From Apostichopus japonicus (lineage: Eukaryota > Echinodermata > Holothuroidea > Aspidochirotida > Stichopodidae): a DNA stretch of 64,000 bases. The translations under genes were made by a program, and so were the position numbers. The notes below the pieces were generated by a model. That model saw nothing but the letters and a program-made list of their open reading frames with translations, was not told where the DNA came from and searched no databases. Every line of letters begins with the position of its first letter. Position 1 is the stretch's first letter. Below, piece by piece: positions 21,201 to 33,100 of this stretch. Location: contig NC_092563.1 of assembly GCF_037975245.1 (NCBI RefSeq), positions 3,047,001 through 3,111,000 on the forward strand, in the 5' to 3' direction.

Positions 21201-24200
21201 AAAGTGAACCATAGATAATGAACACTAAACTGATTTATAGCAAGATTTTTCAATTTTTTTTTCCCATCGTGAATGAAATAATTCCTTCTAGAAGGTAGCA
21301 AAGACGACACAAACTAGAGCCGAAGCTATATAGTGGGGGTTCCCAATTAAGTTCTCCGAGGGCCAGTGCGGGTTACAAAAGAGCCAAAGAGAACCAGTAG
21401 GGTCACTATACCTAGAATGAGCATTGTGAAGGGTATGTTGGTAGATTCCTCCTAGGGCATTATGAGTCCATTTGCCCAATTAGGGCGGATTTTTTTCTCT
21501 CTCCATAATCAGGATTAAAGTCTGTCAATATTTGGCCCTCTGGTTGAATCTTGAAAAGCTCTGCTACACAGGTTGGTTCGGGTTAGAACGTTTTTCTCAC
21601 ATGATATTCATAAGATCTCACGTTCCTCATGTTTATTCAGTGTTCTTGAATTCTTTTTCTTCTTCTTACAAATTTCTCTTACAGATGCAGAGCTTTATAA
21701 GATCACGCAGGTAAAACTGATAAGAGTCCAGAGAGGTAGATTTCACCCAAAATATGTCATAAAAGCTTTCAGTTCAATTGTAACGACATTAATGCGGTAG
21801 GAATTAGTACGGATTGAGATATTGCCATGCTGGATGGCATCACAGAGTTTAATACCCCTACTTATATCCATATCTGTAGCCCAGTGTACAGTATGTTGAA
21901 ATTGATCACTTATGCAGTACACAATTATATGGCAGTGCAATTAAAACTTTTTAAGTTTATTAAAGTTTAAAATATAATAAGAATAATAATAATAAAATAA
22001 TAATAATAATAAATTTTTAAATAAAAGCTTTTTAAATTAAAACTGTAAAACTTATAAAAAAAAATGTCATTGTTCAATACTGATATGGGTGACAAGTTGT
22101 TTTGTTCCTCTCCCTAGTAGTAAATGATCACCCCATGTGTTCATTTAAATGACATTTTACAAGGAAAGAATGTCCGTTGTTGAATAACATCAGGTTTTTC
22201 CACTTCTAGCTTCAATGGTTGTGAAGTATCATTTTCTATTGCCCTACAGCATATCATAATCTCTGTTACCTAGTATATTTTTTAAAAATAAAAAATTGTG
22301 CTCTTCTATCTTGTCTGGTTTTATTTATATTTTAATATGATTCAAATCATCAAATCTCATTGCTGCTGATAGCTGAACTAAGGCAGTATTAACGATGTAA
22401 TTTAATATTCTGTAGCATGCTACAGGTTTTCTGTGATTAACAGAACTGATGAGATCTTAATTTAAGTGGAAGACTGAAAAAGCTAAAATACTACTTTCCA
22501 TAGAATGACAATTGTGTTGTAATATGTTTAAATTTGCTTTCTGTCATTTTGTTCACCAGAAAGAAGGGTTGAGGGTGACAGGTGGGGGGGGGGGGAGTTG
22601 TCAAGGATGGGGTTAGGAATATTCTTGAGCAATTATCTGTGATTTTCTTCAATGAGAGTAATCTTTCTCTTCTCCCTAGGATACATTTAGACAGCTGACG
22701 AGGCAAGTCAGAGAAGTTAGCTTGCAGATGAACAAGAAGTACACAGGCTGTGGATTAAAGGTACAGCAGCATCACACAGTACATACAGTACATCATATAA
22801 AAAAGTCAAATAGATATTGTGTATTTAACCATTAAAAACATCTCCTGATTTAATTAACATTACTTATCAAATATCACTTTAAAAAAGGGCCCAGCTAATC
22901 ACAAAATGTTAGCAGGAGATCTAATGATAGTTTCAGCTTTTCACCTTTCAGAAGTATAATTCTTAACCTTTTGAACAGTTAGGAAACTTTCCCGTTGCTT
23001 TGAGTTCATAAGTCTTATGGCTCACACTTTTTGGTGAAAGTTCTGCTGCTTACTATGCACAGTTGTTATGTACAGATGAAGCTGAAGTAATGTTTGAGCA
23101 TATTAAAACTTAAATGATCTGACGTGTTTACACTATAGGCCCTACAGGGCAATTTTTAATGGTCGCCCGTACCAAATTTCTGTTTGGACGACCAAAATCA
23201 GCTTTGGAGGTTGTCCGACAGACTACTAGAAGCTTACATCAAATTCAGATTGCATCGTAACTCAATACCCATAAAATAGTAAATTGATAAATTGGTACCA
23301 CCCCCAAAGCTGGTGTTGCATTTACCACACCGTCACATCCCTTCTGTACTATACATATTGGTTGTTGTTTTTTTGATACATTTTTTCAGGCAACCAGAAA
23401 TTAAGGGAAAACCAGGGGGAAAATGGTGTCTTTAACCCTACTAAGGGATACCTGCCGAAAATGCATTACTGCGATTGATGCTAATTCTGCATATGTTACT
23501 GTATATATATTACTGCTTATATGTTACTATATGTTACTGCATATATGTTACTGAATATTTTACTATATATGTCACAGTATATATGTTACTGTATATATGT
23601 TACTGTATATGTTACTGTATTTATGTTACTGTATATATGTGACTGTATATATGTTACTGTTATATGTTACTGCACACATGTTACTGTATATGTTACTACA
23701 TATATGTTACTGTATATGTGTTACTGTATGTATGTTACTATATGTGTTACTGTATATATGTTACTATATCTGAGGTGTAATGACTGGCAACAACTCCCTT
23801 CAAATGCTCTTTGCAAGTAACTAATTCTAACAAGCTAGTTTCCAAACTTATTACTTATTTGTTTGTTTTCCAGTCGTATCATTCTTCCAATCCCTACCAG
23901 TCATTGGTTATACACCCGAGTCAACTAGCAGCAAGCTTACCCTCTCATAGTCCTAGCATCCAGGATCACAGGAACTTGCAGACCAATCCAGACTTCAGTC
24001 CATCTGTGGAAATCTCGCCAATGAAGAAAGCAGCGAGAAAGTGAGTCTGTAGTTAGCGACGATTTGGAATTTGGTAAAGAATGGCTGAAGAAAAGTGACA
24101 GAGTTGTATTGAGCCTGGGATGTTTCTTCATAAATAGATCATAAATTCTGATTTTATTTTTTTCTTCAAAACTGTTAACAGTGCTGTCATTGAAACCAAT

Positions 24201-26590
24201 GGTATCATAAGTTCTTGTCAAGAGCTTCGATATTTTAGATTACGCAGTGGCATAACTCATCATCATCATTACAAACAAAAACAAACAAAAACACTGAAAT
24301 TATTACCAAAAAGTGTAAGAAAGTTGAAAGTGGGCTTGATGATGTTATTTTAGACTTGATCAAGTCTTCGCCTTGCGTTTGAAGGCACATGAAATCCCTG
24401 ATATCTCGCAATACAAATTCTGTAAGAGCTGTTTCGGGAAGTTATTCGTGACATTTATCTCAATTACAATGACCAATAGTGATCTTTGTGTTTTTTATGG
24501 AACTTGAGTATTGCAGTGTGTTTACACACTAATTTACATCAATCAGAAAATTTGTAATTGTAGGCTAAGATATTGATGTGATGAATTTTGATTTATACAG
24601 ATCATAAAACAGTGTCTATGGACACTGTTAATTGTTAGAGCATATGCAATTGACAGTTTCCTTCCAAATCATAGTTTTACATTAGTTTTAGTTCTTGCTT
24701 GTTATGTCCAGACATGCCAACCTGAAAGGAATAAACCCGGAGAGTCCCAATAAAATAAATTAATAAAATTTAAGCTTAAAAATATAAAAAATAAAAAAAC
24801 ATTTGAGATTGGTGCATAATTTTTCATAATACAAAAAAAATGATCACAACTCCTGGTAGATCTGTCATTAACTTGTTGTATCTGTTTTAAGATTTTTGCA
24901 GTTAATATTTGGAGATCCCGATATGAGATGATACATAAAAGTGTAAGTCTCACAGTAAAATCTTGAGAGTTATGTTATATCCAATACAACTAATGCACTC
25001 TGTATCTAATCTACACCATACTCCTGCATGGGTAACTGTTTCCTTTCTTGATCAACTTTTCTTTCTGAAATACTGCCCTCTTCACAGCTATCTATCTATG
25101 ATGAACCTCGTCTATTACCAGGTTGGTAAAGAAATTGTTACTATTCGGTTGCTGCATAATGCTATCTGTTTTTATTCCAATCCAAAAGACAACGTCCTCA
25201 GTCACACAACGTCAGGACCATGAGAAGGCGAATCGTCGCTCCAGGCAGACCAAAATCTAGTCAACTGTCGTCAGAGAAGCAACAAGGGAATTACGACTAT
25301 CTCTCTCCGAAAGTCTTGGGAAAATTTGTCGCCGACATGGAAGAAACAGAATCCCAAGAGGGTCTCGGTCCTTTTGAGATCGTAGCCAAGGAATATCTTC
25401 GTCAGTTTACGGAAGTTTCTGAATCAGAGGAGGATGATGATGATGAAGTCGATTATTCCAAAGAGGCTAGGAATCAATACTCCACGACAGACCTGGAAAA
25501 TCTTAAGTGGGATAGATTTCGACAAGAGAAGGAGTACATGCAGAAAAAGCTACTGGGCGTCCGATTACTGCCGGAGGTTTTCAATCCCGAGGACAGTCTC
25601 TTCGAGTATCGTTCCTCAAACGCTTCCAGTCCCGAGCCGGACCCCTTCCCGGAGACGTTGAGCGAGCCTTACTGTTACATGGACCTGCTGGAGTTGAGCC
25701 AGGAGAAGGACTGGAGGCAAGCGGTGAGGAAGGTACCAGAGGAGAAAGATGTAGAACTCATCATGGATAGATTGATAGAAATGGAGAGATTTCAAGAGGA
25801 AACTTCAAAAACTGAGAGAAGAGAGTCTCTTCCATCCAACAAGAAGACTCTGTCCCAACTCGAAGAGAAGAAAGGTTGGAATGCGGATGCTGCCAAACCG
25901 ACCGAAAGAGCTCAGAGCAATCTGAGTAGAAAGGGCAAATCCAAAAATTGTTCAGACGATTGTCTTCAACCAGTCTGCAGCGGAGAATGTATCCCTATCG
26001 CAGAATCGAAAGGCTGCCCCCATTGTCGTGGAAGACAATGCAGAGGTCAGTGCACAGAATACAGATACCACTTACACGTCCGACGCCCTCGAGAAGGGAA
26101 CCCGACGAAGCCGTGCCCCAAATCTTGCGTCAGTTGCGCCAAGAACGGCAGGAAGGTTTTGAACACCGTCAATGCGAACAACGCCATCCTCGGTCGGCCG
26201 CGGTCTGCCTTCTCGACCTTCAGCAGCACTCAACAGATGAAACGTTCAAAGGGGTGTACGAAGATGACATACACCAACGAGAACGGTGGTGGGCTGGTCT
26301 CGCAGCGATTGGAACAGTTGCAACTCTCTGCTCCCATGGAACGTGAAACCGCTAGAGAAGAAACGGAATCCTCGTCCGGGGTGCCGCCGCGGAGAGTCAG
26401 GAGTGCAAGACAGGTAAGAGGTAGAGATACCTTGCTCTCTGGAAAGGCTTATCACTCACAGAGAAGGATTTCGATAACTGCGGAAACGTGTACCACCTCG
26501 GCAGCGAGGTGCAACTCTCCAACACCGAGGGCTCAATCAGCTAAGTTAAGAAAAAGAAGAAAGAGGAGGATCAAAAGTGCAAAACGATGA
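18258..26590 (+). CDS. Uncharacterised ~715-residue protein, 7 exons
   Basis: I do not recognise this protein. Exons: about 18258-18469, 19570-19768, 20671-20731, 21685-21710 (26 nt), 22680-22760, 23874-24040 and 25189-26590 (TGA). All junctions have AG/GT borders and the phases (2,0,1,0,0,2) agree, which is strong support for one transcript. Visible features: a Trp-containing segment LHWKTWRNFKEDLDNID; a likely helix at DTFRQLTRQVREVSLQMNKK; an acidic run SESEEDDDDEVD in the last exon; DRLIEMERFQEE; a cysteine-rich block (about residues 503-567, twelve Cys with CX3CX4CX3C-like and CX2C spacing) that could bind metal; and a very basic end KLRKRRKRRIKSAKR. RPKS, RPRSA and PRAQSA motifs recur. 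The start is uncertain: ATG 18258 and ATG 18348 are in frame, and the frame is open back to 18216, so an upstream exon is possible. It is head-to-head with the KIAA1143 homologue. Ciliary or nuclear roles would be speculation. Confidence 0.82.
23498..23770. repeat. Tandem TATATGTTACTG-type repeat
   Basis: About twenty imperfect copies of a 12-16-bp unit (TATATGTTACTG with TA insertions) lie in the intron before the exon at 23874. The Leu/Tyr/Val/Thr-rich frame through it is a repeat translation. Confidence 0.9.
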
Positions 26591-29500
26591 ATTTAGCTCC
26601 CTTTTACTTTTAAATTAAGACGATCATTAGACATTGACATTCTTTGAACCACTTGGCAAGAGGATCTAGAAGTTACGGTTACGTAGATTAATTGCATTAT
26701 TTCACTCACACTGGCTGTGGAAATTCTCAACGTAATATCAAACTGAAGACTTTTGTTATATTATTTAAAGTTGTTATGAAAGCTGGGTCAATGTACCGGT
26801 CTCATTTTACAAGTTTTGTCACGGTTTTTGGAGCTATGCCTCCATTTCTACAGAGTAAATGTATCGCTAACATTTGCAACTTATTATCAAAGAAGTCAAA
26901 ACTCCAGTTCCATATTCAGCTAAATCACAAAAATTATATTATATATATACTTTGAGAACTGTTGACCAAAATACGGGAACATATTAATTCAACTTGTAAA
27001 ACATTGTAGACAACAACATCAGTGTCATTTCAGCAATATGGTCAACTGCATATATAACTGGAAGATCACAGGTAAAAGAGTAAGACTCAATTTATTATCA
27101 ACTTTTATTAACTAGCACTTCAGAGATATTTTGTTACTCATCTTGCTGTGACTGTTGAACACACCACAGAGTGTAATGTTTTACTATTATAGACATTGTT
27201 TACTTTCTTGTAATTCTATAGCATCTGAATTTTGCTCCCTTCCTCTATAGTGTGTGTTTGTATTCGTTATTTCTAAGTCTAACTAGTCACTTCTTCCTGT
27301 CCTAGTTGCCATTGATTAGTATAAAAGAGTACTGAAATAATGTATGTACAGGTTTCAGAAATATTTCCATTCCAGCACTTGATGCTCTTTATTTTGTAAT
27401 AGTATTGAAAAAGAGAAGATTTATTTTCAAAGAGATCCTAAATGCTCTTGTGTTTTCTAATTTCTTTGCCAAAGGTGATATTACGTGCTTGTATTTGAGT
27501 GTATGTTTGTGCTTTCCTGCAATGAGCCATTTAGTCTTTATTCTCAAATTAAAGTTCGTCCCCCTCTCCCCACTTTCGACTTTACAGATATATTTAATTA
27601 ATGTGGTTTCATGAGTTAAAGATATCATTAAGCTAAAAATAATTATAGATATCATAAAGGAAATCGATGACATCCTTATAAATTTAAATTGTCTGAAAAT
27701 ACGTTTGATACTTCTGACATTAAATATATCTAATATATTGATAAAAATTACTTCAATTATATTCAAAGAGTGATCAGTACTTATTTAGATAAATCTCTAA
27801 TTTATTTTCAGGCAGCTTTATTGCGTTTGCTTGTTAATTTTCGAAACACGAGTAATTCTTAAAATAAGATTGTAATTAACCAAACGAATACATCCTCCTA
27901 AATTTTACTTTAACCAAATGAATCTATCTTAGTGAGTAGTTAACAAATTTGATTCAATCCTCAAAATTTCTTCAGCCGGACACTTTTCGTAGTATTATAT
28001 AATACATGTAAAAGCAAATTTAAAAAAAAAAAATTCAAAAACTTCTGCTTCCGAATTGCCGGCTACCAGAGATGAGACTACTAAAAAACTAACTAGTGAC
28101 TTTGTTTTAATGTGGCATTGTACTATGGACTAATATTAATTATATTTATATTAACTCAGAAAGCTGGTTTATTTCAGATGTATTAGAGGGAATTGAAAAT
28201 ATCCTACATCAAAATAACCTTCAAATATAGGCATATCTTTAATTTTTGATAAAAATTAACATGGATTGCTGTATCATTATCGTGAGTGTTCGACCGATAT
28301 CTTTACGATAATTACAAAATCAAATTTATGTCCCCATTTTCAGGCACATAGCGTGGATCGCCGTCCTGAGGGAGGGGCATAAGGGGAGGGGTAACCCCTC
28401 CCTTTTTTTTTTTTTTTTAGAAAAGGGCTCATAGGTGCAAAATGGTGCTATCATTTCTATTTGTACTCAAATGTAAATGTGTTCTAAAATTTTCTTTTTT
28501 GGTACATAACCTTTACCAATTTTTGGATAAAAAAACGAAATAGTCAAACTTAACAATTGAATCGATAGCGAAAGGTCAAATGGGCAATTACCGACAACCC
28601 TGGCATTCACACTGTTTTCGCGTAGCCTTTATACTCGGATGCAGGCCGTGTAGTCAGTGTAGTAGCAATCAATGTGACTCAACGCCCGGGTAGCCTCAGC
28701 AGGTTAATCGAGGCGATGACGAGTCCGGGAAATTCGATCCTCACTGTTAGGGCGCAACACAAACGCTCTCTCCGAAGATTTCACCCCCCCCCCCATCGGC
28801 CACATTCCCCAGGTTGGAGTACGGCATTTAGATTGTTTTTGTTTGCCCTCTTTGATTTTTCACCGTCGTCCATCGCGTCCCCAAAAATGTCTGTGGGCGG
28901 CACTCTGTCCACCCCCCCCCCCTCCTCCTGGCTACGCCACTGGTTTATTACCTGTATTAGGTATGTGCCAGAGATGTGTTGGTAATTATTCCAACCATAT
29001 GTAATCTTTCAAGATCATGGATGCTAAGAAGAACAACTAAGTTCGGGGAAATATTTTAATCAAAAACTTCCTATGTAATAGGGATGGCGAAGCTTGAAAA
29101 TAAATCACATATATACTTCATCATTTACTTCCAGATTTTTTTATGAGAAGGAAAACTTCTTAAAATTCTCATCGATGTTTCATCCGTCACGGGAGTGCGA
29201 TCTGTTGGATAAATTAAGTACTGGTATGAAAGGATCAAGTGCATTATCATGTTATTGTGGAAGTCTAGTACATGATGGAAAATAAAAATATATACAGCAA
29301 AGATATCCTAACTTAAACAGCATCGTAGTATCCTGCGCTAGCATTCTTTACGTCTAATTGCTTAGCTATGAGGAGTAAAAATATCTTACAAATTTAGGCA
29401 TAATACATAGACTATCGCGGTTTGACATTGTCAGTCGAAGTAGGAAATAATTGGCGTATGGTACCTTTAAAAGTACTTTAAAGGTGGCACAGTAAATTAG

Positions 29501-30169
29501 AATATTACCATACAGTGTGTGAAATTCATTTTAATTAGAAGTAGGAGGACCACAGAAATATATTTAGTTAAATGACTTAACTCTGTGACCACAGAAGACG
29601 AAGAGGTTTGAGTTCGAACTAAGTTCAAACCGGCTAATTGTAGGTGTCTCGCAAAATAATATGGTTTTCTTAAATCAAAACTTTGCATAAAATTGCAGGG
29701 CACTGGTTAGGAAGTTTTAGTTTTCATATTGAACTTTCAGACGCCAATTAAGTCTAGTTCCACGAAATACCATTGGCTATGGTCCCGACCCAGGTTTAGT
29801 TACAAACTCAAAGTTCTTTTGCTAACACCTCATCGTCTTCCGGAGTAGGTTAAGAAGACCTGCTAGAAAAAGCTTGCTTCTTCGCGAGTTTCTCAACTCA
29901 ATAAGTATTGAGAAAATATTAAACGTTTTATGATTGTGGAACAGAACTTTCAATTTTCTACTTGGAAGTTGGATAGTGGTACCTGTACTGTAGGCTGTAC
30001 GTAGCCTAGGCTATATCGATCACAGTCCTCTCTGGTGATTAATCTGACCACACACAGTCAGTGGAGCTAGGCTATCTTGTTTGATATACTGCGAATTTGA
30101 ACCCTTCTTATGCTTTCTTGCAGAAAATTCTCATTTGCATTGTCTCAACATCCTTAAAAATTGACAGCC
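26591..30169. other. No gene seen; 3' flank and spacer
   Basis: The region between the stop of the uncharacterised gene and the start of the DHRS4-like gene is very AT-rich, with no conserved coding stretch. No AATAAA was recognised near the stop. A repeat remnant is listed separately at 28344-28945. Confidence 0.6.
28344..28945. mobile_element. Candidate degraded hAT-like/MITE remnant
   Basis: The left part begins near CAGGCACATAGCG followed by a G-rich run (28370-28400). The right part is a C-rich run followed by CCTGGCTACGCCACTGG (about 28926-28942), the inverted form of the CAGTGGCG terminus seen at 41717. The two ends match only partly and no clear target duplication was found, so the boundaries are tentative. 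Confidence 0.35.
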
Positions 30170-33100
30170 ATGTCATCAAACATTGGAAGATTTGTCGGCA
30201 AAGTTGCTGTTTGCACAGGAGCCACTCAAGGGTCAGTCTTTAATGAACTTATTGTTTAACTGTAAAATCTTGCAGTTTACAATACACAATTGCTTGTAGT
30301 TGTAGCAAAAAGTCCATTTACAAATGTAACTGTAGTTTTTGAACTGTATCAAATTACATAAAGGCCCTACAATGCCTTTGAACATGTTTCATTTTATCTT
30401 ATCCAATTAAATCTAGATATGGATCTGCTTCAGTTAGTCTTCTGTATAATTCAAAATGTATGTGTATACCAAAAGCCTTTACATGATGACTCCACAAGTA
30501 AAATGTGCATGAATTATGTGTGGTTCCACTTAAGTGCAAGAACCTTGCTGGTCACTTCACTTCAGTAATGGGTCAAAACTTCACATCTTCTTAGCAGTGT
30601 TACATAACATATTCTCATATGAAAGGTGACAAGGAATCATTACCATAAGCCTAGTTTATTTTATTTTTCCATTTTGTTCTTAACAGTCTTGAAGAAGAGA
30701 CATGTTGAATATATATACGGTACTGGGTTAAATACACTAAAAGACTATTTTTATTCTAATATATTTTCTTCTCTGTTTGTGTTTGTTGTATAGTAATTGG
30801 CTAATTTAATTCCATATGCAGATGCTAATGTTGTTTAGTTTTATTCTCCTATTTGTTTTTATTTACATTTTTTGTATTTCACTTTATAATTTACCTGTTA
30901 CACCTGTTTACATCAGAATTGGATTTGCAACTGCAAAGCGTCTCGGGGAAGAAGGAGCAAAGGTTGTCGTTAGCAGTCGCAAAGAGAAGAATGTCAAAGA
31001 AGCTGTTAAAAAATTGAAAGATCTGAACATCGATGCCTCTGGTGTGGTCTGTCATCAAGGACAACATGTTGATAGAAAGAGACTTATTGATCATGTGAGT
31101 CTACACAGGATTAAATGTAGCTCTTTGTTCTCATTTTGATATTATTTCACTATGTGATGCTAAATTCCCATAACAATAATATTAGTAATAACAATATTAA
31201 GGATTTATAAAATGCAGACATATCCACAGACAACAGTGCTCAAGGCGCATAACAATATTACCCTGGTCAACGATAACCTGTCAAACAGAGACAATCCCTC
31301 CACATGGCAGCAGCTAAACGGCGCCCAAACTGACAATTTAACTCACAGGTCCCCATTTATACACTTGGGTGAAGAGAGGCAATAGACATATAGTGCATTG
31401 CCAAAGGACACAACGCAATGATCTGGCCAGGACTCGAACCTGCGAGCCTTAGATCACAAGTCCACTGCCTTAACAAAAATTGACCACCATGCTCTCATAA
31501 CCAAACAGAAGCTGAACTAAGATTGTCAATGTGCAAACTCTGTGATATTGTAATGGCTAGCATCAAATATTTCTTTCTCATTTCTTACCCATTTTATTTT
31601 ATAATTTAATTTATTTTCATTGGCAGGCCTTATCAACATTTGGAGGGATAGATCTGTTATATGCCAACGCTGGTGTGAACCCACACAAAGGCAACTTTTT
31701 AGATGTAAGTGAAGTCCCATTAAAATTTGAGTCATATTTAGGATGGCTTCATGAACACAAAAATATTTAGGATCAAAATTATTATTATTATTATTATTTA
31801 TGCTATGCGGTAGAATGAGATGTGATGAACAACCAACTTCCCACAAGTAGGAAAAGCTTTCATTTTCATTCATTTACACGATGTGGGATCATTAATCGTG
31901 TAAATTAAATTTAAAAAAAGGGTGATTTTCTTGACTAAAGGTTTGCCAATTAATGAAATACAGGCATCTTGAGCTCCCCTTGTTTGGCGACACTAAGGCT
32001 ATAAAAGTAGAGAGAAAGATTATAGTGGTATTTGAGAATAATGGTGTTGCAGCTCTACATGAATCTACATGAATTAGCAGTTTCACTTTGTGGTGCCGTT
32101 TGCTGTTACTGCTACACCATGAAACAGTGATTAATTGAACCAATGACACCGAAGTAAATGTGGTTAAGCACAACGGATATTTTGAGTCGCTAACCTGCAC
32201 AAAATTGCTTACTTTTCCACATCCATCAGTCAAAGTTGGGTTTGTTTGTTTGTCACTTCATGACAACAACATCAGTGTTGTAATCAAGTACCCTATATGT
32301 AGGTACCCGAATACTTCTGAGTACTTACGGTTCCGAGTACCAAAGTCCAAGTACTGCTTCTCAGGATCCGAGTACCGCGTACTAGTGTCAGAGTACAACA
32401 TTTTGGAATCTGGGTACGGTGTATGGAGTGCTTCCGAGTACTTTCATCATGTGTCAGTACCGTGTACAAAATGAGTACTCAAGTACCTTTAGAGTACTAC
32501 TGTACACAACTGCTTATTTATGGCCTGATTGTTCATCCATTTGCAAAACTGTCATAAATTTCTGTGTTTGATTTGATTATTTGATCACAAAAAAAAGAAC
32601 CCAAAATTTTGTATGTAATTGGTGCAAATTTTTATTTTTTTATTTTATTTTTTTATCATTTCCATGTCTCACAGATTACTGAAGAACAATGGGATAAAGT
32701 AAGTAGTTTTGTCTCTGTAACTTAATGTTGCAACAAATTGATATCAAAATACTATTTTGGGGTTTTTGTGTTAACATAATTCTAGAAACTGTTACGTACC
32801 GAACCATAGAACTTCTACTATTTAAAAGAAACCATCCTTCGACTGAAGAACTGTGGTATCAATTTGCAGTTGTATGACAGGCCAGCAGCAGGTTAGTTAC
32901 AGATACAGTCTTGATGTAAGGGGACAGGTTGAGAGTGAATCTTATTTTTTCGGGCCCAGGATCTTTCATGGGTGACTTTTCTAAAAAAAATATTTAGGAC
33001 TTTCATTGTATTTTATTATGAGTATAAATGTTGACCACAATACAGGCGGTTATTGATTGGTCAAAGATCGCAATTGAACATGTGTGTATACATGACACTA

